DNA of 64,000 nucleotides from Stenotrophobium rhamnosiphilum (GCF_003052265.1 NZ_QANS01000002.1:620001-684000), one strand, 5' to 3'; counted from the first letter of the stretch, positions 41,261 through 50,650 are shown. Numbers and translations are program-made. Notes: generated by a model not told the origin, from the letters alone.

Positions 41261-42262
41261 ATGGGCCAACATTTTCCAGCGTGGCGTTTGGGCGTCATCG
41301 CCGCGACGCTCGCTTTAACAGGCTGCATGGAGCGCAGTGATTCCAGCGGCAACGGCGCTCCAATCGTTTGCGTTGCCAAAGTACAGAGCGGCCCGATTAT
41401 TTCCGCGCATCGCGGCGGCGCAGCGTATGCACCAGAGAACACACTGGCGGCCTTTCGCAATGCGCTGCGTCTTGGCGTCGATCAACTGGAGTTAGACACC
41501 CAGCTCACTGCCGACAACGAGCTGATCGTCCTTCACGACGACACGCTTGAGCGCACCACGCAGTGCGCTGGTGCAGCCAATAGCAAAACGCTGGAGGAAG
41601 TGCGCGCCTGTGATGCCGCGTATTGGTTCTCTCCCGGCCAAGCCACCACGACACCGGGCGCAGACTTGTCACATCCTCTGCGTGGTAGTGGCGTGAAAGT
41701 GCCGACGCTTAAAGAATTGCTCGGCTGGTACTCCGCCCTGCCCTGCGGTCGTCCGACACTTTCGATCGAGATCAAAAACATTCCGGGCGAAACAAATTTT
41801 GATCCAGTGGGTGACAAGATCGCCAAAGTGTTGCTGCCGCTACTCGCGCAATATCAACTTGAAAGCGAAGTCGTGATTCAATCGTTTTGGCCGATCACCC
41901 TCATTCAGGTGAAGTCGCTCAACTCGAATTTGCATACACAGTTTCTGAGCACCTCAAGTCTCGGCGTTACCGCAGCAGTGAATATCGCCGACACCATCGC
42001 CACAGGTCAGGACATCAGCTCACCCAATTTCGACGCGCCTGATTTTCTCGCGCCAGTCATTGAAATCGCGCACGCGGCAGGCAAACAAGTGCTGCCGTTT
42101 ACGCCGGATAGCCAAGCAGATCAGCAAAAGACTTTGGACGTCGGCGCTGACGGCGTCATTACCAATTACCCAGCTTGCACACTGCAGATATTGAATCGCG
42201 AAGTACCCAGCCGCATTGCCGTTAAGGGTTCGCCAGAAATCGCCGCTTGCCCCGGACCTTAA
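41261..42262 (+). CDS. Glycerophosphodiester phosphodiesterase, lipoprotein
   Basis: A 333-aa protein with a lipoprotein signal (lipobox LTGC at about residue 22). The GDPD domain has the catalytic and metal residues in ISAHRGGAAYAPENT, LELDTQLTADNELIVLHDD and, near the end, TNYPA. It would split glycerophosphodiesters in the periplasm or outer membrane to glycerol-3-phosphate and alcohol. It is longer than cytoplasmic UgpQ, like GlpQ-type exported enzymes. Confidence 0.92.
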   Translation: MGQHFPAWRLGVIAATLALTGCMERSDSSGNGAPIVCVAKVQSGPIISAHRGGAAYAPENTLAAFRNALRLGVDQLELDTQLTADNELIVLHDDTLERTTQCAGAANSKTLEEVRACDAAYWFSPGQATTTPGADLSHPLRGSGVKVPTLKELLGWYSALPCGRPTLSIEIKNIPGETNFDPVGDKIAKVLLPLLAQYQLESEVVIQSFWPITLIQVKSLNSNLHTQFLSTSSLGVTAAVNIADTIATGQDISSPNFDAPDFLAPVIEIAHAAGKQVLPFTPDSQADQQKTLDVGADGVITNYPACTLQILNREVPSRIAVKGSPEIAACPGP

Positions 42263-42362
42263 GCTGCCCTTTCGGGTGGTGACTGGCGATGCTGATCATG
42301 CAAGGCTATTCATGCCCGCATTGACCGAATTCGCCAAGCGATACGTATAACAGGAGCCGCAC

Positions 42363-42902
42363 ATGTCGTTGATCACATCACACCCGCAGTTGGATGCTGC
42401 GTTGAACGAATGGACCAAGGAAATCGGCCCAAATTTCAACGCCTATCGCAATCACTGCTACTACGTGCTGAATGTGGTGAACACTTTGGCGCAGCCTTCT
42501 GCGCAGGAGCTGGACCAAGTCGCAATCGCCGTCGCATTTCACGACCTCGGCATCTGGAGCGACAAAACGCTCGACTATCTCGACCCTTCTGCTGACCGCG
42601 CTCGCGCTTATCTCGTTGCCAAAGGTCGCGAAACGGATGTGCCAGCGGTGGAAGCGATGATTCAAGGTCATCACAAATTCACTCGTTGCAAAGGCGAGCA
42701 TGCGAGATTGGCCGAAGCATTCCGCTGCGCTGATTGGAACTTCGTCAGCCTCGGCTCAATATCAATGGGCGTGCCACGCGCGCTGCGAAAACAGCTGCTC
42801 GCCGAATTTCCAAACGATGGTTTTCACAATATGTTGCTTAAGCTGGGAGGCGCGGAATTTCTGCGTCGCCCTTGGAAACCTTTGCCAATGATGCGTTGGT
42901 AA
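42363..42902 (+). CDS. HD-domain protein
   Basis: A 179-aa protein. NHCYYVLNVV supplies the first His of an HD phosphohydrolase site, AFHDLGIWSDKT the His-Asp pair, and IQGHHKFT a later His; the whole order fits the HD superfamily. Members cleave phosphates of nucleotides or similar molecules; here the substrate is unknown. It has a CAGGAG site upstream and lies 10 bp before a small membrane gene. Confidence 0.85.
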   Translation: MSLITSHPQLDAALNEWTKEIGPNFNAYRNHCYYVLNVVNTLAQPSAQELDQVAIAVAFHDLGIWSDKTLDYLDPSADRARAYLVAKGRETDVPAVEAMIQGHHKFTRCKGEHARLAEAFRCADWNFVSLGSISMGVPRALRKQLLAEFPNDGFHNMLLKLGGAEFLRRPWKPLPMMRW

Positions 42903-42912
42903 TTAAAAGTCT

Positions 42913-43314
42913 ATGGATATTCTGATTGGCATTAGTCTGGCACTCGCCATCTCGCTGTTGGCGCGCATCGTTGGCTTTGATCGTGAGCGTTCGTTCTATC
43001 CAGTTGTGATGATTGTCATCGCGTCTTACTACGGCTTGTTCGCCGTCATGAGCGGCTCACAACAAGCCTTCATCGCAGAAGCGATACCGATGACGGCATT
43101 CATGCTTGCCGCCATCATTGGATTCCGCAAAAACCTTTGGATCGTCGTTGCCGCGCTCGCTGGACACGGCGTGTTTGATTTCTTCCACGACGGGCTCATC
43201 CAGAATCCCGGCGCTCCTACGTGGTGGCCAACATTCTGCGGCGCTTACGACATCGTGGCGGCGGGCTTCCTCGCTTATTTGCTCAAGCGTGGTCAACCAC
43301 CCGCTGTCGCCTAA
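42913..43314 (+). CDS. Small four-helix membrane protein of unknown function
   Basis: A 133-aa protein with about four hydrophobic segments (5-17, 26-47, 55-70, 75-90) and a conserved-looking HGVFDFFHD stretch with several His/Asp near residue 95. It resembles small uncharacterised DUF6010-like membrane proteins. It is likely co-transcribed with the HD gene upstream. No function can be given. Confidence 0.7.
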   Translation: MDILIGISLALAISLLARIVGFDRERSFYPVVMIVIASYYGLFAVMSGSQQAFIAEAIPMTAFMLAAIIGFRKNLWIVVAALAGHGVFDFFHDGLIQNPGAPTWWPTFCGAYDIVAAGFLAYLLKRGQPPAVA

Positions 43315-43476
43315 ACGTCTCGTCGACGAGGAAGACTTCGCGCCCTACGACAGCGTCGCTTTCTCGGCATATCCATAGACGTTTTGAGTGAATGGCAGCG
43401 ATTGGGCTGATTTTTCATATCGAATCACGCCCCAACCGTTTGACCGCAATGGGCTGCGCTCCATAAACTTGCCCGC

Positions 43477-43851
43477 ATGTCTTCCCGTCTCCGCCAATTC
43501 ATCAGCCGCTTTTTGCTGATCGCGCTCGTGTTCAACGCGCTCACGCCGTTGATTGCGGCTGCGCAAGATCGCGCGGGCAAAGGTTCGATTCTGGAATTTT
43601 GTACCGCCAGCGGCCTTAAACAAATCGCGGTCAATCTTGATGGCAAGACACTGCCATCGCCTGATATGCAAAAGAACGCTTGCCCGTTCTGCCTGCTCAC
43701 CGCTGCTCAGGCTGCACTGCCATCAGCGTCGCTGACACTGGCTTATCTGCAATTACAGGCTGAGCCTCAGCCTGAGTATCTCTCGCCTGCACAGCCTCGC
43801 AGCGTTCACCGACTCACCGCAGCACCTCGCGGCCCGCCCGCTCTGTCCTGA
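43477..43851 (+). CDS. DUF2946-like exported protein, likely copper-related
   Basis: A 124-aa protein with an N-terminal hydrophobic signal and the NACPFCLLTAAQAAL stretch, where a CPFC pair resembles the Cys/His metal patch of DUF2946 proteins. It is followed 69 bp later by a YcnI-like protein and a TonB receptor, a grouping seen in copper-handling loci. The role is inferred from neighbours. Confidence 0.75.
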   Translation: MSSRLRQFISRFLLIALVFNALTPLIAAAQDRAGKGSILEFCTASGLKQIAVNLDGKTLPSPDMQKNACPFCLLTAAQAALPSASLTLAYLQLQAEPQPEYLSPAQPRSVHRLTAAPRGPPALS

Positions 43852-43920
43852 TCTTTAGCCCGTTGTTGCCCGAGCCGCCTTGGCTCTCGCGCGTTCTCAC
43901 GCGCACATCAGGATCAGAAC

Positions 43921-44421
43921 ATGTTGCGTCACACCCTAATCGCGCTGGCTGCTGCCAGCAGCTTTGCCACACCCGCATTCGCTCACATCACCGCTCGCCC
44001 AGATAGCGGCGACGCGAATAAATATTTTCAGACCGCGTTCACCGTGCCGCATGGCTGCGGCGATGGCGCATCGACCATCGCTGTACGCGTGCAGATTCCC
44101 GAAGGCGTTTTTTCAGTCAAGCCACAGTTCAAACCGGGCTGGACGGTGAGCACCAAAAATCGCAAGGTCGATCCACCGATCAAAGCGCATCATGGCCCGG
44201 ACATCACCGAGACCATCAGCGAAGTCGAATGGCGCGGCGGCCCACTGCCTGATTCACAGTTCGATAACTTTGGCCTGATCGTGAAATTGCCCGCCACGGC
44301 GCAGACGCTGTCATTCGCCGTCACGCAAGAATGCGATAAAGGCTCCGTGCAGTGGAATGAAAAACCAGATGGCGATCATCCGGCACCCACTGTTCGCGTT
44401 CTCTCCGGAGAACAGAAATGA
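43921..44421 (+). CDS. YcnI/DUF1775-family copper-binding periplasmic protein
   Basis: A 166-aa exported protein. The signal peptide ends AFA-HITARPDSG, so the mature protein would begin with His, which in the YcnI family binds copper with a Trp and an acidic residue. The domain then shows FTVPHGCGDGASTIAVRVQIPEG and a Trp in KPGWTVST. Length is typical of a single DUF1775 domain. It overlaps the TonB receptor gene by 4 nt (ATGA), arguing for shared copper uptake or handling. Confidence 0.9.
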   Translation: MLRHTLIALAAASSFATPAFAHITARPDSGDANKYFQTAFTVPHGCGDGASTIAVRVQIPEGVFSVKPQFKPGWTVSTKNRKVDPPIKAHHGPDITETISEVEWRGGPLPDSQFDNFGLIVKLPATAQTLSFAVTQECDKGSVQWNEKPDGDHPAPTVRVLSGEQK

Positions 44422-46517
44422 ATTCGCTAGCGAAAACTTTTTGCGCCACGCTTGCATTGCTGCCTTTGCAGGCGACGTACGCGAATCATGGTGATGACAC
44501 ATCCGCTGCAACACCATTGCCTGCTGTGGTGGTCACCGGAGAGCGCAACGGCTCACTCACAGCCTCAAGCGTGGCCGCACAAGAAAAACGTCTTGATGAA
44601 ACCGCTGGCTCTGTGGGTTTTATTGACAGCACGGACTATCAGAATAGTTACGCCAGCAACCTGCGCGACGTACTCGGCAATTCGCCCGGCGTTCTGACTG
44701 GAACGCGCTATGGCCAGGAAATGCGCGTCTCCATTCGCGGATCAGGCTTGGCACGTGGCTTTCACACACGTGGCTTGCTGATTCTGCAAGACGGCATTCC
44801 TACCAATCTCGCAGATGGAAGCGGCGACTACTATCAAATTGATCCACTCGCACTGCGCAGCACTGAGATCTACAAAGGCGGCAACGGCCTCGCATACGGT
44901 GCCACCACACTGGGCGGCGCAATCAACTTTGTCACCCCCACTGCCTACACCGCAGTCGCTCCAGCGCTGATTCGTGTTGAAGGCGGTGGCTACGGCAGTG
45001 AACGTGTCAGCGGTCAGGCCTCAGGCGTGCTTGGCAATGCCGATGCATTGATCAATGTCACGCTCTCGCACAACGATGGCTGGCGCGATCACTCGCGCGG
45101 TGACTATGGCCAGTTCAACAGCAATGTTGGCTACCGCATCAGTTCAAATGTCGAAACGCGTTTTTATGGCGGCGTCTATATCGTCAACCAGCTCCTGCCG
45201 GGCTCGTTGACTTTAGGTGAAGTTGAAAATGATCCTCGTAAAGCCACTCTCGCCGCAAAGTCAGGCAATCAAGCACGCGACACCCGCACGCAGCGCATTG
45301 CCAATCGCACCAGTTTCAAACTCGAAAACGGACAGATTGATCTTGATAGCTGGTTCATCCACAAATCACTGTTGCATCCGATCTTTCAAGTCATCGATGA
45401 GAACGGCAGCACCTATGGTTTCGCCCCGCGCTATAGCTCCAGCTTTAACCTGTTCGGGCTTCGCAATGATCTTTACGCCGGAGCGCAGTTCTTTGGTGGC
45501 AGCAATCACTCACGGCGCTTTTTCAATGTAGGCGGTAGCTCTGGCGCCCCTAGTGCAGACGCCGAGCAAACTTCGAAGAATTACGAAACGTACTTCGAGA
45601 ATCGTTTATTTGTAACCGACAAAGTGGCATTGATGACCGGGGCCAAGCTGTTCAAGAATTTACGCGATTACGACAGTCAGCTACCCAACAAGGAAGCCAG
45701 CAAAACCTACAACGGTTTTAATCCAAAGCTCGGCGTGCTGTGGCTACCGCAACAGAATGTGCAGATTTTTGCAGACATTGCACGGAGCCAAGACGTTCCA
45801 GACTTTACTGATCTCACACAATTTCAGCCTCCACCTGCCCCACCCACTGCCGTATTTGTACCGCTTGCAGCACAAAAAGCTTGGACACTAGAAGTGGGGA
45901 CACGTGGCAAGATTGATCGACTCACTTGGGACTTCACCCTCTACAGCGCTCAACTGCGTGATGAGATGTTGCAGTTCACAGCGGCTGTGGATGCTCCTGC
46001 AACCACCTTCAACGCAGACCGCACACGCCATCAAGGTGTTGAGCTAGGTCTTTCATACGAAGCAGTGCGTGACAACTTTGTTGCTGGTGATCACATCACT
46101 ATTAAACAGATGTGGACGCTCAACGATTTCTCGTTCAAGAACGATAAGACCTACGGCAACAACAAAATCCCAGGCGCACCGCGCAATGTTCTGCGTACCA
46201 GCATCGCCTACACACAAGCCAGCGGTTTCTATTTCACACCGACACTGGATTGGGTGCCGCAAGGTGCTTGGGCTGATGACAAAAATACGCTCCGCGTACA
46301 TGGCTACGCACTTCTAGGCCTGCAAACTGGCATGGAATGGCGCAACGGCATCTCGCTGTTTGTTGATGCCCGCAATCTTGCTGATCGTCGTTACGTCAGT
46401 GATGTCAGCACCGTTACCGCAGCAACGTTTGATCTTGGAACTGGAAAGCCCACCAACGCAATCTTTGCACCCGGCGATGGTCGCAACGTTCACGCAGGTC
46501 TGCGCTACGCGTTTTAG
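44418..46517 (+). CDS. TonB-dependent outer-membrane receptor, likely copper-linked
   Basis: A 699-aa receptor with a signal peptide, TonB-box-like VVVTGERNG near residue 36, a plug domain (about 50-170; LRDVLGNSPGVLTGTRYGQEMRVSIRG-like start of plug, GGAINFVTP at its end) and a beta-barrel ending in a C-terminal Phe (LRYAF). The plug resembles FecA-type receptors. Translation is coupled to the YcnI-like gene, so copper or a copper complex is the likely ligand; that is inference. Confidence 0.92.
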   Translation: MNSLAKTFCATLALLPLQATYANHGDDTSAATPLPAVVVTGERNGSLTASSVAAQEKRLDETAGSVGFIDSTDYQNSYASNLRDVLGNSPGVLTGTRYGQEMRVSIRGSGLARGFHTRGLLILQDGIPTNLADGSGDYYQIDPLALRSTEIYKGGNGLAYGATTLGGAINFVTPTAYTAVAPALIRVEGGGYGSERVSGQASGVLGNADALINVTLSHNDGWRDHSRGDYGQFNSNVGYRISSNVETRFYGGVYIVNQLLPGSLTLGEVENDPRKATLAAKSGNQARDTRTQRIANRTSFKLENGQIDLDSWFIHKSLLHPIFQVIDENGSTYGFAPRYSSSFNLFGLRNDLYAGAQFFGGSNHSRRFFNVGGSSGAPSADAEQTSKNYETYFENRLFVTDKVALMTGAKLFKNLRDYDSQLPNKEASKTYNGFNPKLGVLWLPQQNVQIFADIARSQDVPDFTDLTQFQPPPAPPTAVFVPLAAQKAWTLEVGTRGKIDRLTWDFTLYSAQLRDEMLQFTAAVDAPATTFNADRTRHQGVELGLSYEAVRDNFVAGDHITIKQMWTLNDFSFKNDKTYGNNKIPGAPRNVLRTSIAYTQASGFYFTPTLDWVPQGAWADDKNTLRVHGYALLGLQTGMEWRNGISLFVDARNLADRRYVSDVSTVTAATFDLGTGKPTNAIFAPGDGRNVHAGLRYAF

Positions 46518-46524
46518 AAATAAA

Positions 46525-46564
46525 AATGCCGGACGGCTGCACAAGCCGTCCGGCATTGCTTTTG
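46525..46564 (+). terminator. Bidirectional rho-independent terminator between the TonB receptor and desaturase genes
   Basis: A 14-bp stem AATGCCGGACGGCT / AGCCGTCCGGCATT with a GCACA loop, followed by GCTTTT and preceded by an A-run, so it can serve both convergent genes. Confidence 0.88.
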
Positions 46565-46624
46565 TAGGAGCGCCCCTTAGGCGCGATGGCTTAACCAGCT
46601 ATCGCGCCTAAGAGGCGCTCCTAC
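46564..46624. repeat. REP-like palindromic repeat
   Basis: Two arms GTAGGAGCGCC...GGCGCGAT and ATCGCGCC...GGCGCTCCTAC form a near-perfect 60-bp inverted repeat just past the terminator. The GTAGGAGCGCC end resembles REP elements common in Pseudomonas and Xanthomonas relatives. Confidence 0.8.
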
Positions 46625-46629
46625 GTTAG

Positions 46630-47640
46630 TTATGCAACAACCGGCGTAGACGCAATCCTCAACACATCCAGATAACCCGGCGCTTCCGGCACCGCATCGC
46701 GTTCGCGTAGCAGGCGATGCATCTGCGGCAAACGGTAGAACGGCACCGATGCCATTGCGTGATGTTCGATGTGATAGTTGACGTTCACTGGCGCCACCGT
46801 AATTCGCGCGATCCAGCCTGCACGGGTGCTGCGCGTGTTCAGAAACATATCCGGCACTCGTTCAAGCATGCCGTGCTCCGCCAGCGAGCGAATACGCACG
46901 AATAAGGGAAACGGTGTGATGTATGCCAGTACCCAGACGCCATACAACCAAGCATGTCCACTAGCAGCGCAAACGCCGAACAGAATGGCGTTGGTGATGA
47001 TCATGCCTGAAGCGTTACGCAGAAAATTCAGCGGATAGCTCCACCAGCGACGTCCTTCCTGCGGCAGCTTTTCCAAGTGATTGGAGACTGTCCACTTAAA
47101 CAGACCCGCATCCATCAGCACCAGGCCCAGCATCAGCTTGAGCCCAGTGATACCCGATACATCGCGCAAGGTTTTACGCAACATGGAGCTGCGTGTAGTC
47201 GGATAGCCAGAATGCAAAGACATATCCGGATCAGCATCCGTTCCTGTTTTCGTGTGATGAACGAAATGATGCTCGCGATATTTCTGCAGATGCTGCCAGA
47301 CCGGACGCGCGCAAAACCAGTCGCCAAAGAAATTGTTCATCCACCGCGTCTTGAACAAAGTACCGTGTGCCGCTTCGTGCTGAAGAATCGCCAGCGCTAA
47401 CTGACGCCCGGCGATCAGCACCAGTGCCGCAATAAAAGTCAGCGGATTAGGCCAGCGCGCCAGCATAAACAGAGACGCCGCAATAATCAGCCACGTCGAT
47501 GCAACGGCCCACGCGCCGCGCCAGTCTGAGCGCGCGGTGAATTGTGCAATCTCTTCGCGCGAGAACAGTTCATTGATACGACGGCGCGTTGCTTGCGGCA
47601 ACTCTGTTGGCGTTGAGCTAGTGATTTCAACAGTATTCAT
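46630..47640 (-). CDS. Fatty acid desaturase-type membrane di-iron enzyme
   Basis: A 336-aa membrane protein. The three His boxes are visible: HEAAH (about residue 88), HHFVHH (about 125) and YHIEHH near residue 288. The hydrophobic segments between them match the membrane desaturase/hydroxylase family. It would insert a double bond or hydroxyl in an acyl or related chain. Substrate is not evident; the nearby PaaX-crotonase pair may be unrelated. Confidence 0.92.
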   Translation of the reverse strand: MNTVEITSSTPTELPQATRRRINELFSREEIAQFTARSDWRGAWAVASTWLIIAASLFMLARWPNPLTFIAALVLIAGRQLALAILQHEAAHGTLFKTRWMNNFFGDWFCARPVWQHLQKYREHHFVHHTKTGTDADPDMSLHSGYPTTRSSMLRKTLRDVSGITGLKLMLGLVLMDAGLFKWTVSNHLEKLPQEGRRWWSYPLNFLRNASGMIITNAILFGVCAASGHAWLYGVWVLAYITPFPLFVRIRSLAEHGMLERVPDMFLNTRSTRAGWIARITVAPVNVNYHIEHHAMASVPFYRLPQMHRLLRERDAVPEAPGYLDVLRIASTPVVA

Positions 47641-47668
47641 ACAGCTACTCCAAGAATAAAAATATCGC

Positions 47669-47740
47669 TCGTAGGGTGCGCTGTGCGCACGCGTTGTCGA
47701 GTTCAGCTCTAACTTCTGGTGCGCTTAGCGCACCCTACGA
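47669..47740. repeat. Inverted repeat of two REP-like units
   Basis: TCGTAGGGTGCGCTGTGCGC and GCGCTTAGCGCACCCTACGA face each other across about 30 bp, between the desaturase start and the PaaX stop. It may also act as a 3'-end hairpin for the paaX-like gene. Confidence 0.75.
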
Positions 47741-47741
47741 A

Positions 47742-48566
47742 TCAATGCGGTCGCGTGGCTTTGGCGCCCGCTGATACTGCGTTGGAAAAATTGAAATGCA
47801 GGCGCTGCCAGATCGCGTGGCCCGCGCGGTCATAACGCACAACGGCTTCCACGAAGGCGCGGCGTTCTTTCACATCCACTAGCGGCTCGGGCAGCAAAGG
47901 ATCGAATACCAACTGGTGAATCGCCTTGTCGCCGAGCAAGAATGATTCGCGTGCTGCGGCTTCGGGATCCAGTTGATCTGCGCGCGCCAGCCAACTTTCT
48001 AACTTCAGCCTTGTATCGCGATAGCTCTTGCTGAGTGCTTTGCCATTCCAAAGCTTGCGGGCGCGCTGCTCGCGCTCATCATCAAATTCATGCGCAACAA
48101 ATACGACTGCGTCGTTATCAAGGCCCAGCTTGTGCAAGCGCTCACGCACGCTAACAACGCCGCCTGCAAGATTGTCTGGGCGCACATAGAGGCCACGATC
48201 AAGTTCACGCATGCCCAGAAGCTGCAGCGCACGATCACGCCCGCGGAGTGCAGAGCGATCACTGCGACCAAGGCTGGCGGTGTGTACGGCGATCCACCCG
48301 CCTTTCCATTCCTTCACGCGCTTTTCGGCATCACGCCAGTTAGAGATTTCACCAGCGAGGCCCGAAGCGTTTGGACCCAGCTGATAACTGCCGCGTCCGG
48401 TGGATTCAATCATGCCCGCCGCCGCCAGCCGCAGCAGCGCCACACGCACGCTGTTCTCACGAATGCCCAGCAGGCCACAAGCGCCAATGGCTTCTCGTGC
48501 AGACAGAGTTTCGTCATTAGCTGCCAACAACAAATTGAGGACGACGTGGCGCGGGTTTGGCTTCAT
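47742..48566 (-). CDS. PaaX-family transcriptional repressor
   Basis: A 274-aa protein with an N-terminal winged helix (ARE-AIGACGLLGIRENSVRVALLRLAAAGMI, about 25-55) and the PaaX middle and C-terminal parts (WKGGWIAVHTASLGRSDRSALRGRDRALQ-like region). PaaX members bind acyl-CoA thioesters and repress catabolic genes. It is divergent from a crotonase with 107 bp between, so it probably represses that gene and itself. Confidence 0.88.
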   Translation of the reverse strand: MKPNPRHVVLNLLLAANDETLSAREAIGACGLLGIRENSVRVALLRLAAAGMIESTGRGSYQLGPNASGLAGEISNWRDAEKRVKEWKGGWIAVHTASLGRSDRSALRGRDRALQLLGMRELDRGLYVRPDNLAGGVVSVRERLHKLGLDNDAVVFVAHEFDDEREQRARKLWNGKALSKSYRDTRLKLESWLARADQLDPEAAARESFLLGDKAIHQLVFDPLLPEPLVDVKERRAFVEAVVRYDRAGHAIWQRLHFNFSNAVSAGAKATRPH

Positions 48567-48673
48567 AAATTACAGATATGGGCATTTATTGGCCTTCATT
48601 GTAATGTTACTTATAACTGCACGTCAATACATTTTGTGTAACTATTGAGCATAGCCATCAAAGAGGACGTGCC
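48567..48673. promoter_or_regulatory. Divergent promoter/operator region between paaX-like and crotonase genes
   Basis: A 107-bp AT-rich spacer. An inverted GTAA-TG-TTAC lies at 48601-48610, and GTAAC/GTTAC-like half sites recur nearby (ATTACA at 48569, TGTAACT near 48640). It is the natural place for the PaaX-type repressor to bind. A GAGGA ribosome site precedes the crotonase ATG. Confidence 0.4.
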
Positions 48674-49588
48674 ATGCAAGAACTCAAAACGATGCTGTAC
48701 GAAGCGACCGGCCGCATCGCGCGCATCACGCTCAACCGCCCCGCGCGCGGCAACGGCATCACCATGGATATGCCGCGTGAACTAGCCGCGTGCATTGAGC
48801 GCGCCAACATCGATCCCGCCGTGCATGTCATCGCCCTTTCAGGAAACGGCACCGGCTTTTGTGGTGGCTACGACCTAGTGGAAAGCGCAGAAACAATGAC
48901 AGTCGGCGATCCAGATGCCTCACGCCCAAAAAGCTCGGTGCTTGATCCACTCGTACAAATGAAAAACCACCGCCCCAATAGCAACTGGGACCCGATGGTT
49001 GATTACGCAATGATGAGTCGCAATGTGAAAGGCTTCATGAGCCTGTTTCACAGTGAGAAGCCCGTCGTCTGCAAAGTGCACGGCTTCTGCGTTGCAGGCG
49101 GAACCGACATGGCGCTGTGCTCAGACCTGCTCGTAATCGCCGACGACGCCAAGATCGGCTACCCACCTGCACGCGTCTGGGGCTCGCCCACCACCTCCAT
49201 CTGGTTTCACCGCATTGGCCTGGAAAAATCCAAGCGCCTGCTCTTCACCGGCGATTGCTTGTCCGGCAAGGAAGCGAAGGAATGGGGATTAGCGATTGAG
49301 TCTGCACCCGCCGACAAACTTGATGAGCGCTTCGAAATCCTGCTTGAACGCATCGCGCGCATGCCGATCAATCAACTGGTGATGATGAAGCTGCTACTCA
49401 ATCAATCTGTGATGCAGCAAGGCCTGCAAACCACACAAATCCTCGGCACTGTCTTCGATGGAATTACTCGCCATACGCCAGAGGGTTATGCGTTTCAACA
49501 GCGCGCGGCGGAATCAGGCTTTAAACAAGCCGTACGTGAACGTGATGAACCGTTTGGGGATTTTGGGATGTCGTCGTTTAAAGGCTGA
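48674..49588 (+). CDS. Enoyl-CoA hydratase/isomerase (crotonase) family protein
   Basis: A 304-aa crotonase fold protein. It has IARITLNRPARGNGITMDM at the start, the first oxyanion-hole region ALSGNGTGFCGGYDL, an insert of about 35 residues, then the second oxyanion-hole region VHGFCVAGGTDMALCSDLLVIADDA. The usual catalytic Glu positions are not evident, so it may be an isomerase, hydrolase or similar. It is controlled by the PaaX-like gene next door and may act on CoA esters of an aromatic or terpenoid acid; that is inference. Confidence 0.88.
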   Translation: MQELKTMLYEATGRIARITLNRPARGNGITMDMPRELAACIERANIDPAVHVIALSGNGTGFCGGYDLVESAETMTVGDPDASRPKSSVLDPLVQMKNHRPNSNWDPMVDYAMMSRNVKGFMSLFHSEKPVVCKVHGFCVAGGTDMALCSDLLVIADDAKIGYPPARVWGSPTTSIWFHRIGLEKSKRLLFTGDCLSGKEAKEWGLAIESAPADKLDERFEILLERIARMPINQLVMMKLLLNQSVMQQGLQTTQILGTVFDGITRHTPEGYAFQQRAAESGFKQAVRERDEPFGDFGMSSFKG

Positions 49589-49610
49589 TAAAAGTGCAGT
49601 GCACTTTACA

Positions 49611-49676
49611 TAGCCCGAGTGAAACCCGGGACAGGACATCACAAATAAAGAAGAGCCCCGGGTTACACCCGGGCTA
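49611..49676. repeat. REP-like inverted repeat
   Basis: TAGCCCGAGTGAAACCCGGG and CCCGGGTTACACCCGGGCTA form an imperfect inverted repeat just past the crotonase stop; it may also protect or end that transcript. Confidence 0.75.
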
Positions 49677-49702
49677 CCTACCTGCAGACTGGGGTACATT
49701 CA

Positions 49703-49768
49703 TCAACCCAGCATGTGCAGCGAACCATCGAGATATGCTGGGTTTCGCCATGCTTCAACCCAGCCTAC
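49703..49768. repeat. Second inverted/direct repeat of an AACCCAGC unit
   Basis: CAACCCAGCAT, ATGCTGGGTTTCGC and CAACCCAGCCTAC lie within 66 bp, giving an inverted pair plus a third copy. It follows the REP-like repeat at 49611-49676. Confidence 0.6.
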
Positions 49769-49780
49769 ACACTTCAACTT

Positions 49781-50650
49781 TTAGAGATTCGCCGCCGCAA
49801 ACGTATCGCACTTAGCCACCGATCCACTCTCAAACCCAGTCTTAAACCACTTCACACGCTGCGCTGAACTGCCATGCGTAAACGAGTCCGGCACCACGGT
49901 GCCTTGAGATTGTTTCTGCAAACGATCATCACCAATTGCTGAGGCCGTGCTGAGCGCTTGTTCGATGTCGCCTACTTCCAGCCACTTCATCTGCTGTTGC
50001 GCATCGTGTGCCCAGACGCCCGCAAAGCAATCAGCCTGCAATTCCAGACGCACAGAAGGACCATCATCGCCTGCTACTGATTCGCCTTGCGCGCGTGCAG
50101 CGTCGAGGTTTTTGGAATAACCGAGCAAGGTTTGGATGTGATGACCGACTTCATGTGCGATGACGTAAGCGTTGGCGAAATCACCGCCGCCACCGAGACG
50201 TGATTTCATTTCGTCGAAGAAGCTGGTGTCTAGATAGACCTGCTGATCGCCCGGGCAATAGAACGGACCGGATGCAGCGGTTGCGCCGCCACAAGCGGTT
50301 TGCACGCTGCCGGAGAAGATCACCAACTTGGGTGGAACGTAGCTTCGTTCGGCGGCGTTGAATTGCGTGTTCCAAACGTCTTCAGTGGAGCCGAGGATCA
50401 CGCGGACAAAATCTGAGTCGCGATCATTTATCGGCGCCGCTTGTTGCTCAGTCGGCGCTGGCGCGCCGCCATCGATTTGCCCGAGCAGGCCCAGCATCTG
50501 AATAGGGTCTTTGCCCATCAGCAAGCTCAGCACCACTACAACTGCGATGCCGCCAATGCCTAAGCGCCCTGCGCCAAGGCGCATACCGCCACCGCCTGCG
50601 CCGCGTTGGTCGTTAACGTTGTCGCTTTTTCGGCCGCCTTCCCATTTCAT
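49781..50650 (-). CDS. YpfJ-family putative neutral zinc metallopeptidase
   Basis: About 289 aa. It has one N-terminal membrane helix (GIGGIAVVVVLSLLMG), a Gly-rich linker before it, and the zinc signature HEVGHHIQ near residue 160, with QLAD-like LELQADCFAGVWAHDAQ downstream. This is the layout of the YpfJ group of membrane-anchored neutral zinc peptidases. I chose the ATG at 50650 (MKWEGGRKSDN), which matches the family start; an upstream in-frame start at 50719 runs into the repeat region. Confidence 0.92.
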   Translation of the reverse strand: MKWEGGRKSDNVNDQRGAGGGGMRLGAGRLGIGGIAVVVVLSLLMGKDPIQMLGLLGQIDGGAPAPTEQQAAPINDRDSDFVRVILGSTEDVWNTQFNAAERSYVPPKLVIFSGSVQTACGGATAASGPFYCPGDQQVYLDTSFFDEMKSRLGGGGDFANAYVIAHEVGHHIQTLLGYSKNLDAARAQGESVAGDDGPSVRLELQADCFAGVWAHDAQQQMKWLEVGDIEQALSTASAIGDDRLQKQSQGTVVPDSFTHGSSAQRVKWFKTGFESGSVAKCDTFAAANL

